This document shows positions 26,614 through 36,207 of a stretch of DNA of 64,000 nt, piece by piece. Position numbers and translations under genes: made by a program. Origin of the DNA: Rhizobium subbaraonis (GTDB lineage Bacteria > Pseudomonadota > Alphaproteobacteria > Rhizobiales > Rhizobiaceae); the NCBI RefSeq assembly GCF_900220975.1, contig NZ_OBQD01000001.1, forward strand, positions 186,001 to 250,000, in the 5' to 3' direction. How positions within the stretch are numbered: the stretch's first letter is position 1; each line of letters starts with the position of its first letter. The notes beneath the pieces were generated by a model, which did no database searches, was not told the origin of the DNA, and saw only the letters and a list, made by a program, of their open reading frames with translations.

Positions 26614-27567
26614 ATGAGCACCAATCCTTCCGATTCCGGGCGCGTCATCGATGCGCCCTCCAACAATTGGGTCTATCGTGTCCTGCCGCGATCGCTGTGG
26701 CCCTATGCGCAGCTTGCCCGGTGGGACCGGCCGATCGGGTGGCAACTGCTGATGTGGCCGTGCCTGTGGTCGGCCGCACTTGCCGCCAACGTGGCGCGGA
26801 CAGGTGCGGCCTATTCCGCCTCGGAGTTCCTCTGGCACCTGCTGCTTTTCATCGTCGGGTCGATTGCCATGCGCGGCGCCGGCTGCACCTACAACGATCT
26901 GGTCGACCACGAGATCGACAAGGCTGTGGCGCGCACGCGCTCGCGCCCGCTGCCTTCGGGACGGGTGACGCGCGGACAGGCCAAGCTGTTCATCGTGCTG
27001 CAGGCGCTCGTGGGACTTCTGGTGCTACTGCAGTTCAACCTGTTCTCGGTGGGGCTCGGCATCGCTTCGTTGGCGATCGTGGCGGTCTATCCTTTCGCCA
27101 AGCGCTTCACCGACTGGCCCCAGTTCTTCCTCGGCCTGGCGTTTTCGTGGGGCGCGCTGATGGGATGGTCCGCGCAGTTCGGCAACGTCTCCCTGGCGGC
27201 CGTGGCGCTCTATGTCGCCGCCGTCGCCTGGACGATCGGGTACGACACGATCTACGCCCATCAGGACAAGGAGGACGACGCGCTGATCGGCGTGCGCTCG
27301 ACCGCGCGCCTCTTTGGCGATCGGACCCGCCCGTGGCTGGTCGCGCTCTACGGCCTGACCGTGTTCTTGATCGGCGTTTCCTATGCGCTCGCCGGCGTCG
27401 GCATTCTCGCCTATGTCGGCCTGCTTCTGGCCGCAGCCCTGCTGCTCTGGCAGATCATCACCATCGACATCGATGACCCCGACCAGTGCCTGGCGCTGTT
27501 CAAGTTCAACAACATCGTCGGTCTGGTCGTCTTTCTCGGCCTGCTCGCCGCGCTGGCGTTCGTCTGA
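26614..27567 (+). CDS. ubiA: 4-hydroxybenzoate octaprenyltransferase
   Basis: Integral membrane prenyltransferase that attaches the polyprenyl tail to 4-hydroxybenzoate in ubiquinone synthesis. The 317-residue protein has the first catalytic Asp motif YNDLVDHEIDKAVARTR and the second YDTIYAHQDKEDD, with about eight membrane helices. The prenyl donor would come from the diphosphate synthase at 9.9-10.9 kb. It follows the MipA gene by 57 bases and ends at a strong bidirectional hairpin. Confidence 0.95.
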   Translation: MSTNPSDSGRVIDAPSNNWVYRVLPRSLWPYAQLARWDRPIGWQLLMWPCLWSAALAANVARTGAAYSASEFLWHLLLFIVGSIAMRGAGCTYNDLVDHEIDKAVARTRSRPLPSGRVTRGQAKLFIVLQALVGLLVLLQFNLFSVGLGIASLAIVAVYPFAKRFTDWPQFFLGLAFSWGALMGWSAQFGNVSLAAVALYVAAVAWTIGYDTIYAHQDKEDDALIGVRSTARLFGDRTRPWLVALYGLTVFLIGVSYALAGVGILAYVGLLLAAALLLWQIITIDIDDPDQCLALFKFNNIVGLVVFLGLLAALAFV

Positions 27568-27590
27568 GCTCATTTATCCAAGCCGCACAT

Positions 27591-27621
27591 GCAGAAGGCC
27601 GCCCACCGGGCGGCCTTCTGC
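27591..27621. terminator. Bidirectional terminator between ubiA and DUF6101 gene
   Basis: GCAGAAGGCCGCCC (27591-27604) and GGGCGGCCTTCTGC (27608-27621) form a perfect 14-bp stem with a 3-base loop. It lies between convergent genes, 23 bases after ubiA and 18 bases before the other stop. Confidence 0.8.
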
Positions 27622-27639
27622 ATGGAGTGACGCATCACC

Positions 27640-28206
27640 TTAGCGGCGCGCGATGATCTCGGTGCCGTTGATCTTCATCTTCAGTCCCAGGTCGCCGGTC
27701 GAGCGGCGCACCAGGAAGCGCGGCCTGCGGTCGACGAAGTAGGAGTGGCGGCGGCGCTGCCGCGCGGGGCGGGCGGGAATGGCGCCGAGGTGCATCTCGA
27801 GCGGCCGGGCGACGCCATCGGCTTCGACCATCAGCATAGGGATCCGATAGGCTTCGGCCCAGCTGCGCCAGTCGGCGGCGATGTCGCACAGGTCGTGGGC
27901 GACGAGAAGCGGGATGCACAGATCCGGATCGTCGTGATGAAGCTCGAGCGTCACGGTGACTTGGCCATTGCCGTGGTCGATTGCGCGGGCGGCGACACCC
28001 TTGAAGGCGCGCGCCGGCAAGGCGATCGAAAGCGGCAGGCCGCTGGAGGGAAGGATCTTGCGCAGCACCGCGCCACGTTCGTCGAGCGTGATCGTCACGT
28101 CACCCGTCTCGTTGCGCAGCGCGTAGCTTGTCTGTTGCGGAAAACGCTTCGGATCGAGCCGCAGTGTGCTTCCGGCCCATGCCGGCTTGGTAACGGTGTT
28201 CAGCAT
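27640..28206 (-). CDS. DUF6101 family protein
   Basis: A 188-residue soluble protein that I place in DUF6101, a family I know from rhizobia. Landmarks are FPQQTSYALRNETGDVTITLDERGA near the N-terminus (positions about 22-46, mostly beta), LPARAFKGVAAR, and DDPDLCIPLLVAHDLCDIAADW in the middle, followed by a basic, arginine-rich segment (about 143-170). No catalytic motif is apparent. It is transcribed alone from the 293-bp region upstream of the DUF1217 gene. Confidence 0.7.
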   Translation of the reverse strand: MLNTVTKPAWAGSTLRLDPKRFPQQTSYALRNETGDVTITLDERGAVLRKILPSSGLPLSIALPARAFKGVAARAIDHGNGQVTVTLELHHDDPDLCIPLLVAHDLCDIAADWRSWAEAYRIPMLMVEADGVARPLEMHLGAIPARPARQRRRHSYFVDRRPRFLVRRSTGDLGLKMKINGTEIIARR

Positions 28207-28499
28207 TGTCTTTCACCCTTGTCTTCCTTGAGAGCCGGTTTCCCGTCTTCTCTTCGGGACTTTGCGTCCTCTATGGCGTGAAGATTAGGGGCCGCACGTT
28301 CCGCCCGGCTTAAAAATCGCGGTTAAGAAAGCTTTGCCCCACCGGATGGTTATCAAATGCCGGATTTCGAGGGTTTCCGATTGGTGAACGCGTTTTGCCG
28401 AAAGCTCCGGACAAGGCTGGTTCCCCACAATGCGAGAGTGCGCATTCCATGCGCGCTTTTGCGCGGCCGCCGCCCCGGTCCAAAGGGAATAGTCAATCG

Positions 28500-30809
28500 A
28501 TGCTTTCGACCTATACGAGCTACAACCTCATCACCAAGGACCTCCTGACCTCGCTTAATCGCGTTTCTCAGGAAAACTACAATGCGCGCGAGGCGGCCTA
28601 CTACAGGGAGAACATCGGCAAGGTCTCGACCGTCGACGAATTCCTCGACGACTACCGCCTCTACAATTACGCGATGAAGGCCTACGGGCTGGAGGACATG
28701 GCCTATGCCAAGGCCTTCATGCGCAAGGTGCTCGAAAGCGACCTGACCGACGACAACAGCTTCGTCAACATGCTGACGGATACGCGGTACCGCACTTTCG
28801 CCCAGTCGTTCTCGTTTCAGGCTGAGACCGCGGTCGCGCAGTCCGATGCCCAGATGGACGCCTTGATAGGTCTCTACACCGCCAATGTGAACGGCGCCGG
28901 TTCCGCCCAGCAGGAAGAGACGCGCTACTATAATATCATGATCGACAGCGTCACCAACGTCGATCAGATGCTGCGCAACGACCGCATGCGCGACTATCTC
29001 TTCACCGCCTTCAGAATCGACTCCAGCAACTATTCTTACGAGACGCTTCGCAATACGTTGACCAGCGATCTGGACGACCCGGACAGCTACGCCAACCAGA
29101 CCTTCCTGCCGGCCATCGCGCAGTACGAGGCCAATATCGCCGACGCCAAGACACAGTTGCAGAACACGTCGCTGACAAGCGCGGAAAAAGCGGCCCTCAA
29201 CGCGTCAATCTCCAGCTGGACATCCTCCATCAACCGCGCCGCGAACTATCTGGCGCTGGCTGCCGCCTACAACTTCAGCACCGACGGCACGTTGCCCGCC
29301 GGCACCCTGGCCCAGACGGCAGAGCAGAAGGCCGCCACGAACGAGGCATACGTGCTCCAGGATACGCGCGTGACTTCGGCTGCCGCCCTGCTCAACAAGG
29401 CACATTTCGAGGAGGCGGTGGCGACGGCCACGACGGTCACGGAGCTTTTGAGCGACAGCCGCGTGATGAACTACATCAAGGTGGCCTACGAACTGACCGG
29501 CTACACGATCGTCGATGCCACGATCAAGAACATCCTCACCAGCGACCCCGATGATCCGGACAGCTACATCTATACGATCGGCAAGGGTGACGAGCGTTAC
29601 GTGGCACTCGCCAAGGCGTTCAACTTCCAGGCCGACGGCACGCTGGCCGATGGCGACGTGGCGCAGACGGCCGACCAGACCGCCTCGGTCAACCGCCGCT
29701 ACATGATCCACTACAACGACGTGGACGATGCCGCCGACGCCAAGCTCATTTCCGAGTACAAGACGGCGATCGGTGACGTGACCAACGTCAAGGAGTTCAT
29801 GTCGAGCACGAGCGTCTACAAGCTGGCGCTGCAGGCGTTCGGGCTCGATCCTTCCACCGAGAGCGCCTGGAAGATCAAGAACGTACTGCTCAGCGACCTG
29901 AACGATCCGAGAAGCTACGTGTATCAGTTGAAGGACAGCCGCTATCTCGAGCTGGCAAAGGCGTTCAATTTCGACGACGCCGGCAATATCGATGTGCCGC
30001 TGATGGCCCAAAGCGAGGCGGAGATCCAGATCGTCTCGAAGGCCTATGTCATCGAGAAATCCCGATTTGGAACGGCTGACGACAAGGAAAAGGCGACAGA
30101 AGAGGCATCGTACTACGCCGCGGAGATGCAGAAGATCTCTTCCCTTAAGGAATTCCTCGCAGACTCACGGCTTGTCAATTTCGTGCTGGAGGCCAATGCC
30201 ATCGATCCGACGACCGTTCCGGAAGGCTTCATGGAGGAAATCTTCGCGTCCGATCTCGACGACCCTGACAGCTTCGTCAACCAGCAGGCCAACCGCAGCT
30301 ATCGCAGTATCGTCGCCTCCTTCAACTTCGACGCCGACGGCAATGTCGAGCACGCCAACAAGGCCGGTGTCCAGACCGACCGCGGCATCTATCAGACGCT
30401 CGACTACTATGTTCGTCAGGCCATGGAGACGGAGGCCGGCGAGGACAATGCCGGCGTTCGCCTGGCGCTCTATTTCGAGCGGTCCGCGCGAACGATCTCC
30501 AGCCCCTACGACATCCTCGCCGACGATGCGCTCTACGAGGTGTTCAAGATCACCTACGGCATTTCAGACGATATCGGCGGCGCCGACATCGATGCTCAGG
30601 CGGAGATGATCGAGCGTTACCTCGACCTGGAGGATCTGCAGGATCCGGAAAAGGTCCAGAAGATGATCGTCAAGTTCGCCGTGCTGTTCGACGTGGAGAA
30701 CAATGTCGAGACGTCGGCTGCCGTGTCGATCCTTGCGGGCGGTTCGTCGGCGGGCATCAGCGCCGACACGCTGCTTTCGATGGCGCAATTGAGGACCGGC
30801 GGCGCCTGA
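28500..30809 (+). CDS. DUF1217 repeat protein
   Basis: A 769-residue protein made of about six diverged copies of one module (approximately 34-111, 142-204, 301-384, 420-497, 538-616 and 636-740). Typical marks of each module are a V..EFL.D.R sequence, SDL.DP.SY, and YLALAKAFNF-like ends followed by D.DG. DUF1217 proteins are known from rhizobia, where some are encoded in flagellar gene clusters; here no flagellar gene is near. No signal peptide is visible. The ATG at 28500 was chosen because MLSTYTSYNLITKDL matches the family start. It is monocistronic. Confidence 0.85.
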   Translation: MLSTYTSYNLITKDLLTSLNRVSQENYNAREAAYYRENIGKVSTVDEFLDDYRLYNYAMKAYGLEDMAYAKAFMRKVLESDLTDDNSFVNMLTDTRYRTFAQSFSFQAETAVAQSDAQMDALIGLYTANVNGAGSAQQEETRYYNIMIDSVTNVDQMLRNDRMRDYLFTAFRIDSSNYSYETLRNTLTSDLDDPDSYANQTFLPAIAQYEANIADAKTQLQNTSLTSAEKAALNASISSWTSSINRAANYLALAAAYNFSTDGTLPAGTLAQTAEQKAATNEAYVLQDTRVTSAAALLNKAHFEEAVATATTVTELLSDSRVMNYIKVAYELTGYTIVDATIKNILTSDPDDPDSYIYTIGKGDERYVALAKAFNFQADGTLADGDVAQTADQTASVNRRYMIHYNDVDDAADAKLISEYKTAIGDVTNVKEFMSSTSVYKLALQAFGLDPSTESAWKIKNVLLSDLNDPRSYVYQLKDSRYLELAKAFNFDDAGNIDVPLMAQSEAEIQIVSKAYVIEKSRFGTADDKEKATEEASYYAAEMQKISSLKEFLADSRLVNFVLEANAIDPTTVPEGFMEEIFASDLDDPDSFVNQQANRSYRSIVASFNFDADGNVEHANKAGVQTDRGIYQTLDYYVRQAMETEAGEDNAGVRLALYFERSARTISSPYDILADDALYEVFKITYGISDDIGGADIDAQAEMIERYLDLEDLQDPEKVQKMIVKFAVLFDVENNVETSAAVSILAGGSSAGISADTLLSMAQLRTGGA

Positions 30810-30847
30810 TCGGACGTCGCCGCGCGGCACTTCTCTGGATTTTGATC

Positions 30848-32284
30848 CTAAGGCCCGGCGCGCAGCACCTTGTCGGGGTTCATGATGCCGGCCGGATCGA
30901 AGGCGAGCTTGATCCGGCGCATCAGGTCGATTTCGATCGGCGCGCGGACCTCGGCCAGCTCGTCCCGCTTCAGCTGGCCGATGCCGTGCTCTGCCGAGAT
31001 CGAACCGCCGAAGCGCAGCACAATCGCGTGCACGATGGCGTTGACCTCGCGCCAGCGGTCGAGAAACGCCTGCTTGTCGGCGCCGACGGGCTGGGAGATG
31101 TTGTAGTGGATGTTGCCGTCGCCCATGTGGCCGAAAGAGCAGATCCTCGCTCCCGGGATCAGCGCGGTGACGGCGGCGTCCGCTTCGGCCATGAAGGCCG
31201 GGATGCTGGAGACCGGCACGGAAACGTCGTGCTTGATCGATCCGCCCTCCGGCTTCTGCGCCGGCGACATGCTCTCGCGCATGTGCCACAGGGCACGCCG
31301 CTGCTCCTCGCTGGTCGCGATCACTGCATCCTGCACCAGATCCTGCCCGATCGCCTCGGCGAGCAGTGTTTCCACCATGCGGCGGGCGCTTTCGGGGCTG
31401 TCCGACGTCGAGACGTCGATCAGCGCGTACCACTCGTAGCGGGCCGACAGCGGGTCGCGCACGCCGGGGATGTGGCGCGTCGTGAAGTCGACGCCGATGC
31501 GCGGCATCAGCTCGAAGCCGGTCAGCGCCGCACCGCAGCGCTGCGACGCCTTGTCGAAGAGCGAAAGCGCGTCGGCGACCGAACGCAATCCCGCAAAGGC
31601 GACCTCGTGGCCGGCGGGGCGGGGAACGAGCTTCAGCACCGCCCCGGTAATGACGCCGAGCGTGCCTTCCGCGCCGATGAAGAGGTCGCGCAGATCATAT
31701 CCGGTATTGTCCTTCTTCAGGCGGCGCAGGCCGTCCCAGATCTCCCCGGTCGGCAATACGACTTCGAGGCCGAGGCAAAGCTGGCGCGCGTTGCCATAGG
31801 CCAGAACGGCGGTGCCGCCGGCATTGCTGGAGAGGTTACCGCCGATCTGGCAGCTTCCCTCCGAGCCGAGCGACAGCGGAAAGAGCCGGTCGACCGCCTC
31901 GGCCGCCTCCTGAATATTGGCTAGCACGCACCCCGCATCGGCGACGATCACGTTGCCCACGGGATCGACGTCGCGGATGCGGTTGAGGCGGGAAAGCGAC
32001 AGCACCACATCCGCCCGGCCCTCGCGCGGGATCTGCCCGGCGACATGGCCTGTATTACCACCCTGCGGCACGATCGCGGTTTTCGTCTCGCTGGCGAGCC
32101 TTAGGATTTCCGAAACCTCGGCGACGCTTCCCGGACGCAGCACCAGCGGCGTCGTGCCGTGGTAGAGCCCGCGCGATTCCACCAGATAGGGGGAAACGGC
32201 GGCAGCGTCGGTCAGAGCATGGGCCTCGCCGGTGATCGCCGCAAACCTTGAGACGAGGTCGGGGGAGAGCGCGGTGGTTGGCAT
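30848..32284 (-). CDS. FAD-binding oxidoreductase (D-2-hydroxyacid dehydrogenase type)
   Basis: A 478-residue flavoprotein of the FAD-linked oxidase (GlcD/D-2-hydroxyglutarate dehydrogenase) family. The FAD domain has IVPQGGNTGHVAGQ and LGSEGSCQIGGNLSSNAGG, and the C-terminal part has the metal-binding-like SFGHMGDGNIHYN and the SAEHGIGQLKRDEL block. The product oxidises a 2-hydroxy acid, exact substrate unknown. I used the ATG at 32284; a TTG two codons earlier overlaps the stop of the upstream gene. It lies 2 bases after the tsaC-type gene, so both are in one transcript. Confidence 0.92.
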   Translation of the reverse strand: MPTTALSPDLVSRFAAITGEAHALTDAAAVSPYLVESRGLYHGTTPLVLRPGSVAEVSEILRLASETKTAIVPQGGNTGHVAGQIPREGRADVVLSLSRLNRIRDVDPVGNVIVADAGCVLANIQEAAEAVDRLFPLSLGSEGSCQIGGNLSSNAGGTAVLAYGNARQLCLGLEVVLPTGEIWDGLRRLKKDNTGYDLRDLFIGAEGTLGVITGAVLKLVPRPAGHEVAFAGLRSVADALSLFDKASQRCGAALTGFELMPRIGVDFTTRHIPGVRDPLSARYEWYALIDVSTSDSPESARRMVETLLAEAIGQDLVQDAVIATSEEQRRALWHMRESMSPAQKPEGGSIKHDVSVPVSSIPAFMAEADAAVTALIPGARICSFGHMGDGNIHYNISQPVGADKQAFLDRWREVNAIVHAIVLRFGGSISAEHGIGQLKRDELAEVRAPIEIDLMRRIKLAFDPAGIMNPDKVLRAGP

Positions 32285-32286
32285 GG

Positions 32287-33261
32287 TCAATTCCTTGGCG
32301 CCGCAGCGCGTTCGAGACGGTCGTTGATGGCCTCGCCGAGCCCGGTGGCGGGCACCGGAGAAAAGGCGATGCAGCGCGCGCCGGTGGCGTCCGCCTTCTG
32401 CATGTGGCCGAAAAGATTGGCTGCTGCCTCGCGCAGGTCGCCGCCCGGGCTCAGGTCCAGCACGATTGCCGCCTTGTCCTCTCCGGGAAGGGGCGTGCCG
32501 CCGAAGCGGATCAGTGCCTCCCCGGCTGCCACGTCGGTGGCATTCAGCCGTACCCCTGCCGAAGGCGCATAGTGCGAGGCGAGCATGCCCGGCGCCTCGA
32601 TCGTCGCGCCCGCGCTCGCCGGCCGGATGACGGCAAGCCCCGTCAGCGCCTCGACATCGGCCACGTTCAGCCCGCCGGGACGCAGCAGGTGAATCGCGCC
32701 GTCGACGACTTTCAGGATGGTCGATTCCAGCCCGACGCTGGACGGCCCCGCATCGAGGATCAGTTCGATCTTCTCGCCCAGGTCGGCATTGACGTGTTCG
32801 GCACTGGTCGGGCTGATCCTCCCCGAGGTGTTGGCGCTGGGGGCTGCGAGCGGGCGGTCGAAGGCCGCAAGCAGCCGGCCGGCGATGCCCGTCGGCACGC
32901 GGATGCCGACCGTATCGAGCCCGGCGCGCGCCAGTGGGTGGATCGGCGTGTCCGCGCGTACCGGCAGTACCAGCGTCAGCGGTCCCGGCCAGAAGGTTTC
33001 GGCAATCTTCCGCGAGATCGGATCGAAGACCGCGTGCCGCTCGGCCATCTCAAGATCCGCCATGTGGCAGATGAGCGGATTGAACCGCGGCCGCCCCTTC
33101 GTCTCGTAGATGCGGCCGATCGCTTCGGGATTGGTCGCATCCGCCGAAAGCCCGTAGACGGTCTCTGTGGGGATCGCCACCGGTAGCCCGCGTGAAAGCA
33201 CCGCGCAGGCGCGGCGGATGGCTTCCTCGGGATGCGTGATTGTGTCGATGACCTCTGCCAT
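32287..33261 (-). CDS. L-threonylcarbamoyladenylate synthase (Sua5 type)
   Basis: Makes threonylcarbamoyl-AMP from threonine, bicarbonate and ATP, the first step of t6A37 formation in ANN-decoding tRNAs. The 324-residue protein has the YrdC fold (about 10-200) with IPTETVYGLSADA, KGRPRFNPL, and APSANTSGRISPT, and a C-terminal Sua5 domain (about 215-324), so it is of the longer Sua5 type rather than TsaC. The ATG at 33261 gives MAEVIDTITHPEEA; the frame is open further upstream without homology. It is divergent from the GGDEF-like gene. Confidence 0.93.
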   Translation of the reverse strand: MAEVIDTITHPEEAIRRACAVLSRGLPVAIPTETVYGLSADATNPEAIGRIYETKGRPRFNPLICHMADLEMAERHAVFDPISRKIAETFWPGPLTLVLPVRADTPIHPLARAGLDTVGIRVPTGIAGRLLAAFDRPLAAPSANTSGRISPTSAEHVNADLGEKIELILDAGPSSVGLESTILKVVDGAIHLLRPGGLNVADVEALTGLAVIRPASAGATIEAPGMLASHYAPSAGVRLNATDVAAGEALIRFGGTPLPGEDKAAIVLDLSPGGDLREAAANLFGHMQKADATGARCIAFSPVPATGLGEAINDRLERAAAPRN

Positions 33262-33448
33262 CTCGTCCGTTTCTCGTTCGTTGGCCGGCCCTCGCTTTAC
33301 CGCCTTTGGCGACCGGATGCCAAGCCACAAACATGCCTGCACGCATTGCGTGTCGGATTGGCGATTTTCGCCCACTATGCGCGCCTTGTTAGATGCTTCG
33401 TAACGGATGGATGATAGCAATGGGCCGTTGTGGGATGGGGCTGTTTCC

Positions 33449-34513
33449 ATGAATCATAAGAAATCGTCTACGAACGACATCGCCTTGCGCATCGCTGCCG
33501 CCATGCAGCAGATGGGGATCGACGGGCTGCCGCGCAATTATGAGCTGGTCTACGAGGCCTATGCGGGCGCCAATCCCGAGCTCGTCCGCGAGTTCATCGC
33601 GCTCGGCAAGTTCAAGACGCAAGCCGCACTCGACGAACTCGGCCGGAAATATCTGCCGCACCATCACGAGGAAAGCGTGCTCCAGCGCTCCGCCGGTGCC
33701 GTGCGCGACGAGATGACGAATTTCATGACCCTGCTGGAGCAGGAGCGGGTTTCGTTGAGCGACTACGGCCGCCTCATCGGCGAGGCCTCGCAGGCGATCT
33801 TCGCCGACAGCGAGGCCCCGGCCTCCGCGCTTGGCAGCTCGATCGAGCGGCTGCGCCAGGCAACGGAGCGACAGGCCAGCCGCAATGCCGAGATGGAGGC
33901 GAAGGTCGCCGCGCAGTCGGAAAACGTGGATGCGATCCAGCGCGATCTCGCCGATTTCGAGGCCACCAAGTTTAGCGACGCCGCCACCGGCCTCGGCAAT
34001 CGCCGCGCCTTCAACAAGGCCGTGGCGAAGGTCTACGCCAATGCCGATCTTCCTCTCTCCTGCGGGCTTGCCGTCATCGAGATCGACGTCGGCAAGCGCT
34101 TCTCGCAGGGGCAGGTGGATGCGTTGAACGGCTATCTGGTCCGCCACTACGGCGCGCTTATCAAGCGCGCGGCGCCGGCCAGCGACGTGGTCTGCCGGTT
34201 CGACGGATTTCGTTTCGGCTTTCTGTTCCATACGTCGGACGAAAGCGAGCTGGTTCGCCTGCTGACGCTGCTTCGCGCCGCCTTTGCCGCAGCCCCGCTC
34301 AAGCATCCCGAGACGATGCGCAATCTCGGCTCGCTGACGTTTTCTGCCGGGGTTTGCCTTTCCGACGCCGCCGGCAATGCCTTCGACTTCGTCAATCTGG
34401 CGGAGAAGGCACTTCAGCAGGCGCAATCCGCTGGCGGTAACCGCACCGTCGTCCATCGTGGCAACGACGTTGCCGGCGAAGGCAAGGACTGGATGATCTA
34501 CCGGGCCGGCTGA
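33449..34513 (+). CDS. Degenerate GGDEF domain protein
   Basis: A 354-residue soluble protein with an N-terminal helical region (about 1-175, starting MNHKKSSTNDIALR) and a C-terminal GGDEF-like fold. The ATGLGNRRAF motif is kept, but the signature loop reads RFDGFRF instead of R-x-GGDEF, and the metal-binding EIDVGKRFSQ replaces the usual D-I-D-x-F-K. It is therefore unlikely to make cyclic di-GMP and may bind a nucleotide or a partner. I used the ATG at 33449; another lies at 33407. It is divergent from the Sua5 gene. Confidence 0.85.
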   Translation: MNHKKSSTNDIALRIAAAMQQMGIDGLPRNYELVYEAYAGANPELVREFIALGKFKTQAALDELGRKYLPHHHEESVLQRSAGAVRDEMTNFMTLLEQERVSLSDYGRLIGEASQAIFADSEAPASALGSSIERLRQATERQASRNAEMEAKVAAQSENVDAIQRDLADFEATKFSDAATGLGNRRAFNKAVAKVYANADLPLSCGLAVIEIDVGKRFSQGQVDALNGYLVRHYGALIKRAAPASDVVCRFDGFRFGFLFHTSDESELVRLLTLLRAAFAAAPLKHPETMRNLGSLTFSAGVCLSDAAGNAFDFVNLAEKALQQAQSAGGNRTVVHRGNDVAGEGKDWMIYRAG

Positions 34514-34666
34514 GGCGGAATTCGCGTTTTCGATCGGCATCAGACGGGTGCCGCGGGAAGCGGCCCGCGGGGCGCCTACTTTGGCCTTGCCTGCAAAGAT
34601 GATTGGTGCAAACTGGCCCGGTTTTTTTTGACCGACGATTTTCTCTCGAACAACAGGAGAGCTGCC

Positions 34667-35329
34667 ATGACACTTGCTATCAACGACGTGGCGCCGGATT
34701 TCAAAGCGGAGACGACGGATGGTCCCATCCAGTTCCACGACTGGATCGGCGACTCCTGGGCAGTGCTGTTCTCGCATCCGAAGGATTTCACGCCGGTTTG
34801 CACCACCGAGCTCGGCTACATGGCCAGGATCAAGCCCGAGTTCGACAGGCGTGGCGTCAAGATCATCGGCCTGTCGGTCGATCCGCTCGACCGACATGCC
34901 GGGTGGGCCAGCGATATCGAGGAAACGCAGGGCCATGCCCCCAATTTCCCCATGATCGCCGACGTAGACTACACCGTCTCCAAGCTCTACGGCATGCTGC
35001 CGGCGTCCGTCTCCGGTGACCCGACCGTCCGCACGCCCGCAGACAACCAGACGGTGCGCAACGTCTTCGTGGTCGGCCCCGACAAGAAGATCAAGCTGAT
35101 CCTCGTCTACCCCATGACGACAGGGCGCAATTTCGACGAGGTCCTGCGCGTGATCGACAGCCTGCAACTGACCGCCAGGCACAAGGTCGCAACCCCGGTC
35201 AACTGGCAGAGCGGCGACGACGTCATCATCGCCGGTTCCGTGTCCGACGACGACGCCCGCAAGCAGTATCCGGACGGTTGGCACGCGCCGAAGCCCTATA
35301 TCCGCATCGTACCGCAGCCGGGTTCCTGA
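34667..35329 (+). CDS. 1-Cys peroxiredoxin (Prx6 type)
   Basis: Thiol peroxidase that reduces hydrogen peroxide and organic hydroperoxides. The 220-residue length, the DFTPVCTTELG active-site motif with peroxidatic Cys45, and the C-terminal extension ending PYIRIVPQPGS place it in the Prx6 (1-Cys) group. The ATG follows a strong ACAGGAGAG ribosome site. It is alone between the GGDEF-like gene and a convergent DUF6656-like gene; no OxyR gene is adjacent. Confidence 0.95.
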   Translation: MTLAINDVAPDFKAETTDGPIQFHDWIGDSWAVLFSHPKDFTPVCTTELGYMARIKPEFDRRGVKIIGLSVDPLDRHAGWASDIEETQGHAPNFPMIADVDYTVSKLYGMLPASVSGDPTVRTPADNQTVRNVFVVGPDKKIKLILVYPMTTGRNFDEVLRVIDSLQLTARHKVATPVNWQSGDDVIIAGSVSDDDARKQYPDGWHAPKPYIRIVPQPGS

Positions 35330-35453
35330 CGCCCGCCTGACGGGAACTTCGAGCGGCCAGGCATTCGCCCCGGGCTGCTTCAATTCGGGCATGCCGTACC
35401 AGGGGCGCCGCAGTCGTGCGACGCGGCATCGCATGCGGCGAAGATGCTGATTT

Positions 35454-36062
35454 TCAGATCGCGCGGATGATCTTGCGCAACTCCTCGGTGCGGGCACCGA
35501 GAAGGAGCACGTTGCGCATCGCGTCTTCGGGATCGTGCGTATGGAAGAGGATGCCGTCTTCGCCGACCGTGCGGTCGATCTCAAGCCGGCCCTCCGTTTC
35601 CGAAGGGTGGATCGCTATGGCGAAATACATGCGCCGGTACCTGGGGCTGATCGCGCGGAAGAAGCGCTCGCCTTCGCCGATCTCCGAGTAGAAATTCGCC
35701 ATGTAGAAGGACCACTGCACGTCTTCGTGCTGGGGCAGGCGGGTGTTCGAGACGGTGACGTGGCAGTAGCCGAGATGCGGCATGGAGGCGAGCGTGCGGT
35801 GGAAGATCAGCTTGGGAAAGCGGATTGACCGGTGAAATCCGTTGATCCGCTCGTGCGTGACTGTGCCGGCCTGCTCCAGCTTCCTGCCCGTGTGCTCGGC
35901 GACCTCGCGATAGGTGAGATAGCGCTTTTCCGGCTCGCTCCAGGCGCGCCGCTCCAGCTTTCCCGTCCGCAGATAGTCGGTATAGGCCGCGGCCCCGCGC
36001 TGCGAGCGCTTGTAGGCGACGGCGTCGTAGTATCTGAACTTTGGTGCGGGGTTGGGCAGCAC
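35454..36062 (-). CDS. DUF6656-like protein
   Basis: A 202-residue soluble protein with the conserved-looking blocks KFRYYDAVAYKRSQRG near the start, RINGFHRSIRFPKLIFHRTL, HLGYCHVTVSNTR and YMANFYSEIGEGERFFRAI. I believe it belongs to DUF6656, a family found in rhizobia, but the name is from memory. No catalytic motif or membrane segment is seen. It converges with the peroxiredoxin gene and lies 145 bases upstream-adjacent to the sulfatase remnant. Confidence 0.6.
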   Translation of the reverse strand: MLPNPAPKFRYYDAVAYKRSQRGAAAYTDYLRTGKLERRAWSEPEKRYLTYREVAEHTGRKLEQAGTVTHERINGFHRSIRFPKLIFHRTLASMPHLGYCHVTVSNTRLPQHEDVQWSFYMANFYSEIGEGERFFRAISPRYRRMYFAIAIHPSETEGRLEIDRTVGEDGILFHTHDPEDAMRNVLLLGARTEELRKIIRAI

Positions 36063-36207
36063 AGCGGGGCTCCGGAAGCATGACAGTCGTGTCCGGATAG
36101 TGCCCGCTTATGGTTAACGCCCGCCTTACGTCGCCGCGCAGGTGAGGAAAATGCCGGCCCCGGAACCCGGCCGCCACCGGCGACCGGACCCGAAAGCCGG
36201 CGGGCCG

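Noticed and set aside
28309-28327. CTTAA-N9-TTAAG inverted repeat before the DUF1217 gene, considered as a CtrA site
   Set aside because: CtrA sites need TTAA-N7-TTAA; the spacing here is nine bases, so I do not claim it.
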